A stretch of DNA of 64,000 nt from Bacteroides faecium (GCF_012113595.1 NZ_CP050831.1:806001-870000), one strand, 5' to 3'; counted from the first letter of the stretch, positions 36,566 through 46,883 are shown. A program made the numbers and translations. The notes: a model not told the origin generated them from the letters alone.

Positions 36566-38209
36566 TTATTTAATATCAAAGAGTACAGTGTTATTCTCTA
36601 TATCCACTACTACATAGTTACAGCCTTCGGGAATGAGGAAGTAAGCATAGCGGTTATCAGCTTGACCCGTTACAGCCTTTTCTACCTTGCCTGCTATTAC
36701 TTCAGTATATCCATTGTGATCATTACGTTTAGCGTCAGCTGTAGATCCAACAAACCATCCGTTATTAGCATATCGTAAAGTGCTGAAGTTCACCCAACCT
36801 CTATATGTCTTCTTATAATTATCCGTATATTCATTACGAGGCAATACATCACCTTTATAAACAAAGACTTTCGGATTGGCAAGACTCTGAATGAGGTTAT
36901 ACTTCACTTGACAGTACCTATAAGCCTTTCCTGTTTCTTCGTCAGTACCCGCGTCGTAAGCAAAGCTATTGAAACCACCGTACATATGCAGTACATTGAC
37001 ATCTTGTTCCCAAGGATTTTTCCCCAGTTCAGTATTATTGAACGATACTCTAAGCGGTTTCAAATCAGTATCAGCCGAATAGATAGTAATGGTCTTTTCC
37101 TCCTTATTCAATACAATACGATAAGTACCGTCAGCCGGAATAGTCCAATACTGATTATCTACTTTACTAATGAGTACTTGCCCAAATGTTGCCAACTGAC
37201 CATCCTCGATGTCGTGGTTATTTGCAATTTCGGGTACAATGGCCATCGCTTGTTCACCTTCGAAGGTGAGCGGGATATAGAGCTTACCGGCTTTCAGTTC
37301 ACCACGCCAAGCATAGATCTGGTCGTTTTCAAGAGCTTGAGCCACCTCAATCTGTTCTTCACCTACGGCACTACCAGCCAAGAATACCTGATCGGCTTCT
37401 ACTACCGCACCGGCTTCTACTATCTTCACAGTCTTTTTGCTCATATTCACAGTGATACGATATGTAGCCGCTGACGGAATCACCCACGAATTAGCTTCGG
37501 CACGGTCAAATATGACACCTGGCATCTCACCTGTGGTAATAGGAGTATCAGCAGTTTCCGGCCCAATAGCATTCAATTCATCGGCATAATCAACAGGGAA
37601 GTTTATCTTACCGGCTACCAAAGCACCTTCGTAACTATAAATCTTGTTTATCTCATCTTTCAACGTCAACTTGATATTGTCTTCGCCCACAGCGGAACCT
37701 CCCACATAGAGATTATCGGCTTTGTACTGCTTAGGACCATACGTTTTTATCTTTAATGTAGCCGTAGCAATATCGGGCACCATCAGACGGGGACCTTCAA
37801 AATTGGCTGTTACAGTAAACAGTACTTCACCAATGGTACTGGTGGTGAGTCCGAAATGGTCAATCAATATGTTCTGCATCTCCTCGTTGGTGTACGAGCG
37901 AAAGAATTCTCCATCGTCATCAAACTCCTTGATGTTCGTGGCCTCACTGCCGATAAGCTGCATCTCATATTTATAAGTCGTGATATAATCCTCACCAAAA
38001 TCGTGAGCGGTACTCCACTTCAGAATGACAGCCGTTTCGTTGGGTTTGCTCTCATCGAGCCTAATAAATTCACCCGAAGGAGCCAGTTCAATCTCCGACT
38101 GATTGCGTGAGGCAGTATTGTCTATATCCTCTTCGCACGAGGTGGCAAATATGCTCATCATTCCCACGGCCACCACACCAAGGCTTCTATATAAATGCAT
38201 TGTTTTCAT
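36566..38209 (-). CDS. SusE/SusF-family outer-membrane glycan-binding lipoprotein (PUL-A)
   Basis: A 547-residue surface lipoprotein (lipobox FATSC, C25). The SusE N-terminal Ig-like domain is visible (about 38-160; VILKWSTAHDFGEDY ... FTVTANFEGPRLMVPDIATATLKI). Two similar repeats follow, each opening with LYVGGSAVGEDNI or VFLAGSAVGEEQI (about 167 and 275), corresponding to starch-binding-like beta domains; a C-terminal domain ends with CNYVVVDIENNTVLFDIK. Such proteins help capture glycan next to SusC/SusD. The PUL-B homologue (416 residues) has one fewer internal repeat. It follows susD by 20 bp. Confidence 0.88.
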   Translation of the reverse strand: MKTMHLYRSLGVVAVGMMSIFATSCEEDIDNTASRNQSEIELAPSGEFIRLDESKPNETAVILKWSTAHDFGEDYITTYKYEMQLIGSEATNIKEFDDDGEFFRSYTNEEMQNILIDHFGLTTSTIGEVLFTVTANFEGPRLMVPDIATATLKIKTYGPKQYKADNLYVGGSAVGEDNIKLTLKDEINKIYSYEGALVAGKINFPVDYADELNAIGPETADTPITTGEMPGVIFDRAEANSWVIPSAATYRITVNMSKKTVKIVEAGAVVEADQVFLAGSAVGEEQIEVAQALENDQIYAWRGELKAGKLYIPLTFEGEQAMAIVPEIANNHDIEDGQLATFGQVLISKVDNQYWTIPADGTYRIVLNKEEKTITIYSADTDLKPLRVSFNNTELGKNPWEQDVNVLHMYGGFNSFAYDAGTDEETGKAYRYCQVKYNLIQSLANPKVFVYKGDVLPRNEYTDNYKKTYRGWVNFSTLRYANNGWFVGSTADAKRNDHNGYTEVIAGKVEKAVTGQADNRYAYFLIPEGCNYVVVDIENNTVLFDIK

Positions 38210-38229
38210 ATTCGTAATAGTTTATAGGA

Positions 38230-39954
38230 TTAATAACCCGGATTGTTGGGCAATAAGTTGGGACACAATTCCACATCATGTGTAGGCAGCGGCCACAAGT
38301 ATTCGCGTTCGGGGAAAATGCGCTTGGCACCCTGCGAGCAATAACCGGCATTGAAGAGAGCCGAAAAGTCTGCCAGACCATCTTCGTCGATTTGCGGGGT
38401 CATTCCCCAGAACCAGAGGTTCTTGTTCACTACATTGTTCAGCAAATCCGTAGGGTTGATAAGCATGATATAGTTGTAACCGTTCAATGCTTTTCCTGCC
38501 AATTTCCAACGCATCAAGTCTTGCAGACGTTGGTTCTCCATGGCAAACTCCATACGGCGTTCTATACGCAGGGCACGGCGCAACTCTGTCTGGTCGGTAG
38601 TGGTCACGGCAGGATAGCTGTCGGTTGACGTTACATTTACGCCATAAGCGCGGGCACGTACCATGTTGATAGCTTTCAATACGCTGTCGTCAATCCGGTT
38701 CAGTTCGATCATAGCTTCGGCATAAATCAACAGTACGTCTGCGTAGCGCATGATGATATAGTCTTGCTCTACCTTCTGGTCTACTGTCCAACTGGCATCA
38801 ATACCTTTCTTCCATAACAAGCCCGTATATGAGCTATATTGATTTACGATACGGGTATCCTGATTGCTCTGCGCCTTGCCTGTGGTGTAGTTCATCACAG
38901 TTTTAGCAGCAGGGCTGGGATCGTATTCGAAGCCACAGTGCTCGGTGTTGAACTCAACGAGGGTCATTGTACAGCGAGGGTCGCGGTTCTTGAAAGGGTT
39001 GCGAGGGTCGAACAGTTGAGATTCGTCGATAGGCAGCCCGTCAGTACAAAGGTACGAAGCGAAGAGGTCCCATGAAGGATTGTACGAGCCATAGCCACCG
39101 GCATTACGGGGAAGAGCGTTCTTCACAATCCAAGAGTCGAGTATCACACTGTTTTCAATAGAGCGAGGTATCACAAACACTTTCTCATCATTCAGTTTGG
39201 TGCTCTGCTTGAAAAGCTTGGCATAGTCGGGCTCCAGAGAATAGAGTTTGAGGTCCATACAATCTTTGGCGGCTTGAGCAGCTATTTCATAGTCACCCAT
39301 ATAGAGGGCAAAACGTGCTTTCATAGCCAGCGCTGCACCCTTGGTAGCATGTATATTCTCACCCTGTCCATAACTTTTGGGCAAACCGGCTATCGCTTTA
39401 TCAAAATCAGCGTACACCAAAGGAATCACTTCTGCTTTAGGCCTGCGACCACGTTGCAAAGCTTCGGAAATGGTAATAGTCTCCTCTTGATAGGGTACAT
39501 CACCATAGAAGAAAATCAATTCGGCATATTTGCAGGCACGGCAGAAGTAAGCCTCACCGGCATAGCGGTCGTACACTTCCTGAGACACAGAACCCTGTGC
39601 CTTGTGAATATTCTCGAGCATTGTGTTGGCGCGGGCAATGAGTTTGAATGATTGTTGCCACAAGGCATATACTTCGTACTGCTGGCCGTTCATGGTTCCA
39701 TCAAGTATGGTTCCGCCACTTCCCGGATTACGGTTCGTCTGACGATAAGTAGTGTTATCCGACCATTGTTCGGACGAACTAAGAGGTTCTTGCCAATAAC
39801 CCAAAATGTAAAAGTCATTGGAAGCCAGGCGCAATTCTGTTTCGGTCGTGTACCATGACTCGGTATTACCTTGTGATCTGGGTACCAGGTCCATGCTCTC
39901 ACAAGCAGCAAGCCCCAGGCACATTCCGGCTAATAATAATATCTTTGTTTTCAT
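38230..39954 (-). CDS. susD: SusD/RagB-family outer-membrane nutrient-binding lipoprotein (PUL-A)
   Basis: A 574-residue surface lipoprotein (lipobox LGLAAC, C18) that lids the SusC barrel and binds oligosaccharide. It has the family TPR-rich helical fold with an N-terminal SusD-like region (LRLASNDFYILGYWQEP ... NIHKAQGSVSQEVYDRYAGEAYFCRACKYAELI) and the C-terminal RagB/SusD region with ADVLLIYAEAMIELNR and LRRALRIERRMEFAMENQRLQDLMRW. It ends with PLPTHDVELCPNLLPNNPGY, the usual WPLP-type tail. The susC gene is 17 bp upstream, and a SusE-like gene 20 bp downstream. Confidence 0.94.
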   Translation of the reverse strand: MKTKILLLAGMCLGLAACESMDLVPRSQGNTESWYTTETELRLASNDFYILGYWQEPLSSSEQWSDNTTYRQTNRNPGSGGTILDGTMNGQQYEVYALWQQSFKLIARANTMLENIHKAQGSVSQEVYDRYAGEAYFCRACKYAELIFFYGDVPYQEETITISEALQRGRRPKAEVIPLVYADFDKAIAGLPKSYGQGENIHATKGAALAMKARFALYMGDYEIAAQAAKDCMDLKLYSLEPDYAKLFKQSTKLNDEKVFVIPRSIENSVILDSWIVKNALPRNAGGYGSYNPSWDLFASYLCTDGLPIDESQLFDPRNPFKNRDPRCTMTLVEFNTEHCGFEYDPSPAAKTVMNYTTGKAQSNQDTRIVNQYSSYTGLLWKKGIDASWTVDQKVEQDYIIMRYADVLLIYAEAMIELNRIDDSVLKAINMVRARAYGVNVTSTDSYPAVTTTDQTELRRALRIERRMEFAMENQRLQDLMRWKLAGKALNGYNYIMLINPTDLLNNVVNKNLWFWGMTPQIDEDGLADFSALFNAGYCSQGAKRIFPEREYLWPLPTHDVELCPNLLPNNPGY

Positions 39955-39971
39955 ATTCTACTCCTATTTAT

Positions 39972-42900
39972 TTAAAAGTTAACTTGCAGACCCATTACTA
40001 AAGAAGTGGTAATCGGATAAGCTTTGTAGCTCATTTCAGGATCCCAACCGTCGGGGAAATTACTCAGACAGAAAAGGTCACTACCGCTCACATAGAAACG
40101 GACACGATTTATGCCTGCCTTTTGCGTCCAAGTTTCAGGCAGGGTATAACCCAATGTGAGGTTTTTCAAACGGAAATATGAACCGTTGAACATCCAAAAG
40201 CTAGATGTGGCGTAGTTATTGTTCTTCGATACGTTCGAAAGGCGGGGATATTTGGCTGACAGATTCTCTTCAGCGGTATTGAAGGGACTCCAATATTTAC
40301 CTTCGAGAATTGACGGCACGTTACCGAAGTTATCACGCAAAGGTTGTACCATGGCAGTAGAAAGGTACGAATTCTGCTTGCCGATACCTTGGAAAGCAAT
40401 GCTGAAGTCAATCCCCTTGTAGGAAGCATTGAATGTACCGCCATACTGGAAACGAGGAAGTGAGTTACCCAAGGGGACACGGTCGTACTCGGGGCTGATT
40501 ATTCCATCGGGTACACCATCAGGGCCACTGATATCACGATATTTCAAGTCACCCACCGTTACGGTAGTGCTGGTACGGGCCGAATTGTTCACTTCTTCCT
40601 GAGTCTGATAGATGCCATCGCACACATAACCATAATATTCATTGAAAAGAACACCGGCACGCTTAATCTTACCACCGCTGATTTGCTCGCCATCATTCAT
40701 ATAGTCAATTTTTGAGAGGAAGTCAGAGAAATTCACATTCACGCCATACTTGAAGTCTCCTATCCGGTCGTTCCATGCCAGTTCGATATCATAACCATGA
40801 GTAGACATCTTGCCCGCATTTGTACTGGGGTTGTTGTATCCCATGAAGTAAGGGATCTCGATATTCAGCAACATATCCTTAGTCTGCTTCCAATAATAGT
40901 CAAAGTGAAACTGCAGACGATTGTTGAAGAAGTTGGCATCCAGACCGATGTCGGTACTGGTAGTTGTTTCCCAAGTAATATCTTCTACAGCCAACACAGC
41001 AGGGCGGGCTGTCTTATCAGAAACAACACTTCCGTCAGCCATATAGAATAATGAATTTCCAAAACTCATCAAAGCAATGTAGGGAAAATAGTTGTCACCG
41101 ATACGTTCGTTACCTAACTTACCCCACGAGCCACGCAACTTCAGGAATGAAAGCCAGTCCCAATTGAGGTTCTTCATGAATTTTTCTTCGCTCATTACCC
41201 AACCTGCCGAGAATGAAGGAAAGGTACCCCAACGATAACCTTTGGCAAAACGCGAACTACCATCATGGCGTACATTGGCCTGAAACAGGTAACGATCGGC
41301 GTATGAATAGATAACACGGCCGAAAACTGAATTAGAAGTATACTCATTGCCTTTACCGCTATTGGTCTGGAAATCTTCCGAACCGATATTGAGGTAAGGA
41401 TAACCGGTAAGTTCGTATTTATCACGGGCAGCAGTCAGTTCTTCGTCCTTCATGTAGTAGTTCTCAAAACCTGCCATCACTGTGAGATTATGCTTTCCAA
41501 AGGTTCCCATATAATTAGCAATAAGCTGGCTGGTGACATGATAATTATCCTTACGGGTTTCTTCAAGCGAATTAGTAGTCCATGTGCTGCCGGAGTCGAA
41601 ATAACCGCCGAAAGTTTCGGGGTCATCGGCGAGGGTATATCCGCATGAGTTTTTAAACGCTTTCTTCTTTTGATAATTGATGAAAGGAGATACGATACCC
41701 GAGATGCTTAATCCCTTGATGGGCTTGAAAGTCAGCGAACCTTTACCTGCCACCTGGGTACTGTGAGCCACTGAGTTACCACCGGCTACAAGCAACCCGT
41801 AGGGGTTTGAACCACTCTTACCCGAAGCCAGACGACCATCGTCCCAGGTAGCGGGATAGATAGCAGGCATCTTACGCATGGTATCGAAAGGATCAAAATT
41901 TTTAGTACTACTCTTAGCATGACGGATATTCACGTCTATTTGGGCACTAAGTTTGTCGTTGATATTAAAGTCGTTGTTCGAACGAAACATATAACGCTGG
42001 AATCCACGGCCATCGTAAAGACCGTCCACCTCGTCATACGAAAGGGTAGCTACCGACTTTACCGCTTTGTTACCGCCCGATACGGAGAGAGTGTGAGTCA
42101 TACGGGGTGCACTCGACTTCAAAATCAAGTCAGTCCAGTCGGTAATGGGGTAGTTGTTGGGATCGGTAGCATTATACTTTACCCAATTCTTTGTTTGGTC
42201 GGCCGTGTATTCTTGAAAAAAACCGCCGGTAGGATTATCATTATACTTCAACTCGTTGCTCATCTCCAAGTAGCGGGTGACTCCTACCATGTTGGGTTGT
42301 TTGGTAGGGATTTCCCAACCAAATTCGGCATTGTACTTCAAATTGATTTTACCGCTATCGTTACCGCGCTTGGTAGTAACCAAGATAACACCGGCAGCAG
42401 CTTTCGAACCGTAAATACTGGCTGCCGCAGCATCTTTCAGTACCGAGATACTCTCGACGTCATTAGAATTCACATAGTCGAGCGAGCTTTGTACACCGTC
42501 TACAATTATCAACGGACTCGATTCACCCATAGTAGTAATACCACGCACACGGATAGAAGCGGCGCCTGCACCGGGAGCCGAGTTATCACGCGTCACCATC
42601 ACACCCGAAAGTGATCCTTGCAAGGCATTGGAAAGCATGGCTGTGCGTTTGTTCACCAACTCTTCCCCTTTCACGGCTGCCACCGCACCGGTGAGGTCTT
42701 TCTTCTTTACCGCACCGTAACCGATAACAACCACTTCGTTGAGTGCTTTGCTGGCTTCTTCCATTACGATGGCATACATATTCTTGCTATCTATCCGCAC
42801 GGTTTTGTCCATATAACCGACGTAGCTGATAAGCAGTTCGCTACCCTCGGGAACATCAATCTGAAACTTACCGTCAAGGTCGGTAATGGTAGCTGCTTCA

Positions 42901-43361
42901 CTACCTTTCACACGAATTGTAGCACCAATCATCGGAAGCTCGGTGGCATCAACTACCTGTCCCGAGATACGCTTCGCTTTTTTCACCTGGGTGGCAGCCC
43001 TTTTAGAAGAATTGGCAGTGATAGTTACCTGGCGGTTCTGAATGTTATATTTCAAATCGGCCAGCCGGCATACTTCCGTCAAAATAGCATCAATCGACTT
43101 TCCTTGCAGTTCGATGTTTACTTTGTTGTTGAGGCGGTCTTTCACTGGTTGGTCATAGACAAAAACATATTGGCTATGTTTCTCAATGTAGTCGAACACT
43201 TGCTTTACAGTCGAATCTTCGGCTTTAAGGATATACATCCCATTTACCTTTTCGAACGAAACAGTCGACGCGCTGGAATAAGCGGGTACAGACAGTAGTC
43301 CAGCCAGGCAGAAAGCTTTTGCCAAGCTCACCACCGTAGTTGTGATTGTTTTTCGATTCAT
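39972..43361 (-). CDS. susC: SusC-family TonB-dependent transporter with STN signalling domain (PUL-A)
   Basis: A 1129-residue outer-membrane TonB-dependent transporter importing oligosaccharide in complex with SusD. After a signal peptide, an STN (secretin/TonB short N-terminal) domain spans about 35-115 (VFVYDQPVKDRLNNKVNIEL ... NIQNRQVTITA), then a carboxypeptidase-regulatory-like beta domain (about 130-205; ISGQVVDATELPMIGATI), the SusC plug with NEVVVIGYGAVKKKDLTGAV, and a 22-strand barrel ending in a C-terminal aromatic residue (LQVNF). STN domains mark SusC proteins that signal through FecR to an ECF sigma factor, and such a pair is encoded just upstream. The gene is preceded by a DUF4832 gene instead of directly by fecR. 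Confidence 0.95.
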   Translation of the reverse strand: MNRKTITTTVVSLAKAFCLAGLLSVPAYSSASTVSFEKVNGMYILKAEDSTVKQVFDYIEKHSQYVFVYDQPVKDRLNNKVNIELQGKSIDAILTEVCRLADLKYNIQNRQVTITANSSKRAATQVKKAKRISGQVVDATELPMIGATIRVKGSEAATITDLDGKFQIDVPEGSELLISYVGYMDKTVRIDSKNMYAIVMEEASKALNEVVVIGYGAVKKKDLTGAVAAVKGEELVNKRTAMLSNALQGSLSGVMVTRDNSAPGAGAASIRVRGITTMGESSPLIIVDGVQSSLDYVNSNDVESISVLKDAAAASIYGSKAAAGVILVTTKRGNDSGKINLKYNAEFGWEIPTKQPNMVGVTRYLEMSNELKYNDNPTGGFFQEYTADQTKNWVKYNATDPNNYPITDWTDLILKSSAPRMTHTLSVSGGNKAVKSVATLSYDEVDGLYDGRGFQRYMFRSNNDFNINDKLSAQIDVNIRHAKSSTKNFDPFDTMRKMPAIYPATWDDGRLASGKSGSNPYGLLVAGGNSVAHSTQVAGKGSLTFKPIKGLSISGIVSPFINYQKKKAFKNSCGYTLADDPETFGGYFDSGSTWTTNSLEETRKDNYHVTSQLIANYMGTFGKHNLTVMAGFENYYMKDEELTAARDKYELTGYPYLNIGSEDFQTNSGKGNEYTSNSVFGRVIYSYADRYLFQANVRHDGSSRFAKGYRWGTFPSFSAGWVMSEEKFMKNLNWDWLSFLKLRGSWGKLGNERIGDNYFPYIALMSFGNSLFYMADGSVVSDKTARPAVLAVEDITWETTTSTDIGLDANFFNNRLQFHFDYYWKQTKDMLLNIEIPYFMGYNNPSTNAGKMSTHGYDIELAWNDRIGDFKYGVNVNFSDFLSKIDYMNDGEQISGGKIKRAGVLFNEYYGYVCDGIYQTQEEVNNSARTSTTVTVGDLKYRDISGPDGVPDGIISPEYDRVPLGNSLPRFQYGGTFNASYKGIDFSIAFQGIGKQNSYLSTAMVQPLRDNFGNVPSILEGKYWSPFNTAEENLSAKYPRLSNVSKNNNYATSSFWMFNGSYFRLKNLTLGYTLPETWTQKAGINRVRFYVSGSDLFCLSNFPDGWDPEMSYKAYPITTSLVMGLQVNF

Positions 43362-43417
43362 AATATAAGATTAATAATTAATATTTATTGCATAACGATT
43401 TATGAGTAATCTGCCGG

Positions 43418-44983
43418 TTACTTATTGATTTTAAGTTTGCCGACTTTGCACCATCCCTCAAATAGAAGATTCTTGTCGACCGCCATCTTCAAGCCCGGCT
43501 GGCATGCTTTGGTAGTATCAACCAAGCCGATAAGCCAAGTGTAACTTCCCTTTTGAAGTCCATCCAGATTGATAGTGGTAGTATAATGACCATCACGACC
43601 TTGCACCCAAGTTGAGAGGTCAGCTTCCTCTGCAAGTTGTTTTTTCACAATGTTATGATTAGTATCCATCAAAGCGATGCAGACTTTATATTTTCCTTTC
43701 CACTGGGGAATGTTGGTAGGACAGTATCCCCAACCCAGATTGCGCCAGTTATGTTGTACATTCACCTGTTCGCCTGAACGGGCTTTATTTACGAAACTTA
43801 CCTCAGTGGGATAGAGCCGGTATCCTCCCTCACGCTCGAAACGTTTTACCAGGTCGAAAGAGGTATTAAACCATGAGGCTACTTCATCGCCAATGCGAAG
43901 ATCCATCATATTGACATGAGCATTGCGGCTTTCTTCGTACTCGCCTAAGCGTACATCTTCCGAATGACCTTCACGATACTTTCCACAGGGATCAATCCAG
44001 TAACGGTGGTGTGCTCCGGTAATCCATCCTCCCTCCATAATGATGGGCAAGCGAAAGCGGTAAGCGCGGGCAAAATCTTTTTCCCACTGTTCGTAGTAGC
44101 CGGTCATCCCAAAAGCGTCGTGACGGATGGTGTATCCTTTGGCAATGGCTCTTTCGAGCAGTCTCTTACTATCAGGATGTGGTTCCGCCCAACTGATGGT
44201 GTCTCCTACCAGACGATGGTAGTTTATCACCAATGGTACACGTTTGAAGGCTTTTGCATAAGCATCGGTGATCCATTCGAATACTGCTACTTTATTTGAG
44301 TAGTCATTATATTTCACAGCGTGCGCTTCACCCCACTTGCCAAGTCCATAGGCATCAATAAAATCCACTTTATCGGGGTCGTCAAAAGCAACGGCAAAGG
44401 CTTGAAGGAATTTTTCGTATTTCTGTTGGAATACGGCATCGTCAGGATAAGGCGACCACATTTGAGAATTATTAGGGTCTTGAAAACCTTTCGCACCGGC
44501 TTCCTTTACATAAAGAGGTGTGTTCTGTCCCTGGTCGCGGCTGTCTACATTGATGCGGAAAGCCAACCGCATTCCACGTTCGCGCACCGAAGCAAGCAAT
44601 TTATAGATACGTGAGTCCGGATCGTTCCATACATACTTTCCCTCTTTACTTTCGAGCATGTTCCAATTGATGCGAATGTAACATGTACCGGCATAATCGC
44701 TCACACGAACAGTAGAGTCCCCACCATTTACGGGCATAGCATCATAGTGTTGGGTCTGCCAAAAGTTTTCATCCCATGCACGTCCCAGGTACATTACCCA
44801 ACCCGTAAGGGGATTTTTGAGTACAGAAGTAGTATCAGGCTCAAAACATACTGTTTGTCCGGGCGCCTTCACTCCTTTAGTTATAGCTGCTTGTGTATGT
44901 GTCGAAGACCATCCACAGAGTATCAGAGCTGCTATAAAAAGCATAAATGTGCGTAACAAAGTGTATCTTTTCATATTCTTCAA
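43418..44983 (-). CDS. DUF4874/DUF4832 secreted protein, candidate glycosidase (between fecR and susC)
   Basis: A 521-residue exported protein with a cleavable-looking signal peptide (about 1-32; no lipobox). Candidate catalytic residues are E219 in AYGLGKWGEAH and E317 in LPIIMEGGWITG; INYHR (254-258), IRHDAFGM (286-293) and HNWRNLGWGYCPTNIPQW are also conserved with the two other copies. It most resembles the PUL-B copy (GRAWDENFW against GRGWDENFW). Its place is unusual: it lies between fecR and susC, so it would be the first gene transcribed by the ECF sigma factor. Candidate function, glycan hydrolysis at the surface or in the periplasm, is inferred. Confidence 0.85.
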   Translation of the reverse strand: MKNMKRYTLLRTFMLFIAALILCGWSSTHTQAAITKGVKAPGQTVCFEPDTTSVLKNPLTGWVMYLGRAWDENFWQTQHYDAMPVNGGDSTVRVSDYAGTCYIRINWNMLESKEGKYVWNDPDSRIYKLLASVRERGMRLAFRINVDSRDQGQNTPLYVKEAGAKGFQDPNNSQMWSPYPDDAVFQQKYEKFLQAFAVAFDDPDKVDFIDAYGLGKWGEAHAVKYNDYSNKVAVFEWITDAYAKAFKRVPLVINYHRLVGDTISWAEPHPDSKRLLERAIAKGYTIRHDAFGMTGYYEQWEKDFARAYRFRLPIIMEGGWITGAHHRYWIDPCGKYREGHSEDVRLGEYEESRNAHVNMMDLRIGDEVASWFNTSFDLVKRFEREGGYRLYPTEVSFVNKARSGEQVNVQHNWRNLGWGYCPTNIPQWKGKYKVCIALMDTNHNIVKKQLAEEADLSTWVQGRDGHYTTTINLDGLQKGSYTWLIGLVDTTKACQPGLKMAVDKNLLFEGWCKVGKLKINK

Positions 44984-45121
44984 TGGTATTAATAAAGCAT
45001 AGCTTCTCCTTACGAGAAAGCGTATAAGTCTCCTCTACCTTGCTATGAAGGCATTATAAATTGGTTGATAATAAGTTCTTATGTAATTATTTCATTCAGT
45101 AGCAACTGACTACAAAAGCAG

Positions 45122-46054
45122 TTACTTCTTCACTAAGTAGATCGTATCACCATGAACTTTCATACGGGTTTGCGTCATGGTTTCAATGGTTTGCAAAACT
45201 TCTTTCACACGATTACCAAGTATCAGCTTGCCATAAAGCTTATTAGCCGATATCTTATCATCAGGCAGAATCGTCACTCCATAATAATGACTGAGTCGTT
45301 GGGTGACAGACTCTACACTTTCACCGGCCAGGTTAATCATACCCTGCATCCAACAAGTATATTCGTCGGTATTTACTAACCGCTTCTCAGCGAAACCACC
45401 CTCCTGCAAATTCACCATTTCATTCGGTTTCATACGAACCCGATCATTGTTTGTCGTTTTTAGTTCTACCGAGCCTTGAACCAATACCACTTGCGAATCC
45501 GAAGTATCGTAGTTGTTCACATTAAATCTTGTTCCAAGTACTTTCACTCTGAAATTATCTGAATGAACCAAAAACGGATGCTCTGCATCGTGTGCCACAT
45601 CGAAATAAGCCTCACCCTTCACGTACACCTCACGGCACTCACCATCAAAACGTTTGGGATAGCGGACAATCGTACGTGAATTGGCTATAATCTTGGTGCC
45701 GTCAGCCAACATCAACGTCATCTTTTCGCCCACAGGCACTTCCACCTCTTCATCATATGCATCAGCCATCAACTCCGTAACTTCCATGTGGGACAAACCG
45801 TTCATTGTATCCTCTGTAACTATATATTTTATACCTATTAAAAGAAGCAGCGTAGCAGCCACCGAACCGGCATACATCAAAACGCGCCGCTGCCTGGATT
45901 TACGTTCTTGCTGATGCATTTTCAAAAAAGCTTTTTTCTTAATGCCGGAGATATCTATCTCGGCCGGGGTACTGTGTTCTATAAACGACTTCAACTTGAT
46001 GTCGCCCTGCAAATCCCCATATGTATAATCATTAATATCTTTATCCATCTTCAA
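45122..46054 (-). CDS. FecR-family anti-sigma factor (PUL-A)
   Basis: A 310-residue inner-membrane regulator. The N-terminal cytoplasmic part (about 1-55) should bind the ECF sigma factor encoded upstream; one membrane helix is near 57-80 (RRVLMYAGSVAATLLLLIGI). The periplasmic part holds the FecR domain (about 110-215; GEKMTLMLADGTKIIANSRTIVRYP ... HPFLVHSDNFRVKVLGTRFNVNNY) and a DUF4974 C-terminal domain (KLYGKLILGNRVKEVLQTIETMT) that resembles STN domains and contacts SusC. It transduces ligand occupancy of SusC to the sigma factor. It follows the sigma gene after 141 bp. Confidence 0.92.
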   Translation of the reverse strand: MKMDKDINDYTYGDLQGDIKLKSFIEHSTPAEIDISGIKKKAFLKMHQQERKSRQRRVLMYAGSVAATLLLLIGIKYIVTEDTMNGLSHMEVTELMADAYDEEVEVPVGEKMTLMLADGTKIIANSRTIVRYPKRFDGECREVYVKGEAYFDVAHDAEHPFLVHSDNFRVKVLGTRFNVNNYDTSDSQVVLVQGSVELKTTNNDRVRMKPNEMVNLQEGGFAEKRLVNTDEYTCWMQGMINLAGESVESVTQRLSHYYGVTILPDDKISANKLYGKLILGNRVKEVLQTIETMTQTRMKVHGDTIYLVKK

Positions 46055-46195
46055 TTCTTTTTATCCTTTCAATATCTTTTTCCCTTTTATAATCTTCTCA
46101 TGAGAAGTTCCCTTCTATTTATAAAGACGCAAAGGTTAGATTTATCTATAGGTTGAAATTCTATTTTTTTCTTTTAGTGCTATTCTTTTTCTAAA

Positions 46196-46738
46196 TCACC
46201 CGTCCACAAGTCTCTTTCTCAAAGCATTCATAGCATATCCTATATGGTAATTCACAGTAGGAAGCGAGATTTGCAGCATACGCGCAATTTCCGCATAAGG
46301 CATTTGTTCCAGTTTTGCCAAAAAGAATACATGTTTGCACTTGGGCGGCAAACTATCAATTGCTTCATTCAAGCATTGGAGTTCTTCACGTGAAAGCATG
46401 TCATCCATCGGATTCTGCATATCGGGAAAAGAGAAATTCTGAAGTTCCTCAAAAGAGATTTCTTGATTACTCTTTGTCTCCTTGCGCAAATAAGAGATTG
46501 ACTTACGATATACAATCGTATTCAACCAACTCAACATGCTGGCTATTTCCAAAAGCGTCTTACGTAGTTTCCACACTTCAAAGAAAACATCGCCTACCAC
46601 TTCTTCAGCCATTTCCTTATTACTAAGGATACCAAAGGCATGATAGTATAATCTCTTCGAATATCGGTTCATGAAACTATTAAAAGCTAGCTCATCCCCT
46701 TTGGAAATCAACAAAAGTTCTCTTTCCAAGTCTTCCAT
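46196..46738 (-). CDS. ECF RNA polymerase sigma factor (PUL-A)
   Basis: A 180-residue sigma-70 factor of the extracytoplasmic function group. Region 2 is visible (FMNRYSKRLYYHAFGILSN ... EEVVGDVFFEVWKLRK) and region 4 with its helix-turn-helix (LPPKCKHVFFLAKLEQMPYAEIARMLQISLPTVNYHI). It starts the PUL-A cascade: freed by the FecR protein it should activate the DUF4832-susCDE operon. Region 4 is similar to that of the PUL-B sigma factor (shared PPKCKHVFFLAK) but the recognition helix differs (LPTVNYHIG against VKTINNHIA), so different promoters are possible. No TAnnTTTG box is seen upstream, unlike the PUL-B sigma gene. Confidence 0.93.
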   Translation of the reverse strand: MEDLERELLLISKGDELAFNSFMNRYSKRLYYHAFGILSNKEMAEEVVGDVFFEVWKLRKTLLEIASMLSWLNTIVYRKSISYLRKETKSNQEISFEELQNFSFPDMQNPMDDMLSREELQCLNEAIDSLPPKCKHVFFLAKLEQMPYAEIARMLQISLPTVNYHIGYAMNALRKRLVDG

Positions 46739-46830
46739 TTAATTAGATTAGTATTTTATATATTTACAGGCGCAGGATTCTTGTATGTTATATAGGTGGA
46801 GCTATATAATATTAACGTTCTTTATCAATA

Positions 46831-46883
46831 ATAGAAGGAGCCATATCATTGCTTTGAAACGAAGTTTGATATAGCCCTTCTAT
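46831..46883. repeat. Imperfect inverted repeat between GH105 and the PUL-A sigma gene
   Basis: ATAGAAGG-GCCATATCA pairs with TGATATAGCCCTTCTAT across a loop of about 18 nt that itself contains AAAC / GTTT. A second small hairpin (TTATATAG / CTATATAA, 46788-46809) lies beside it. No T-run on the minus strand, so terminator or operator role is open. Confidence 0.55.
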
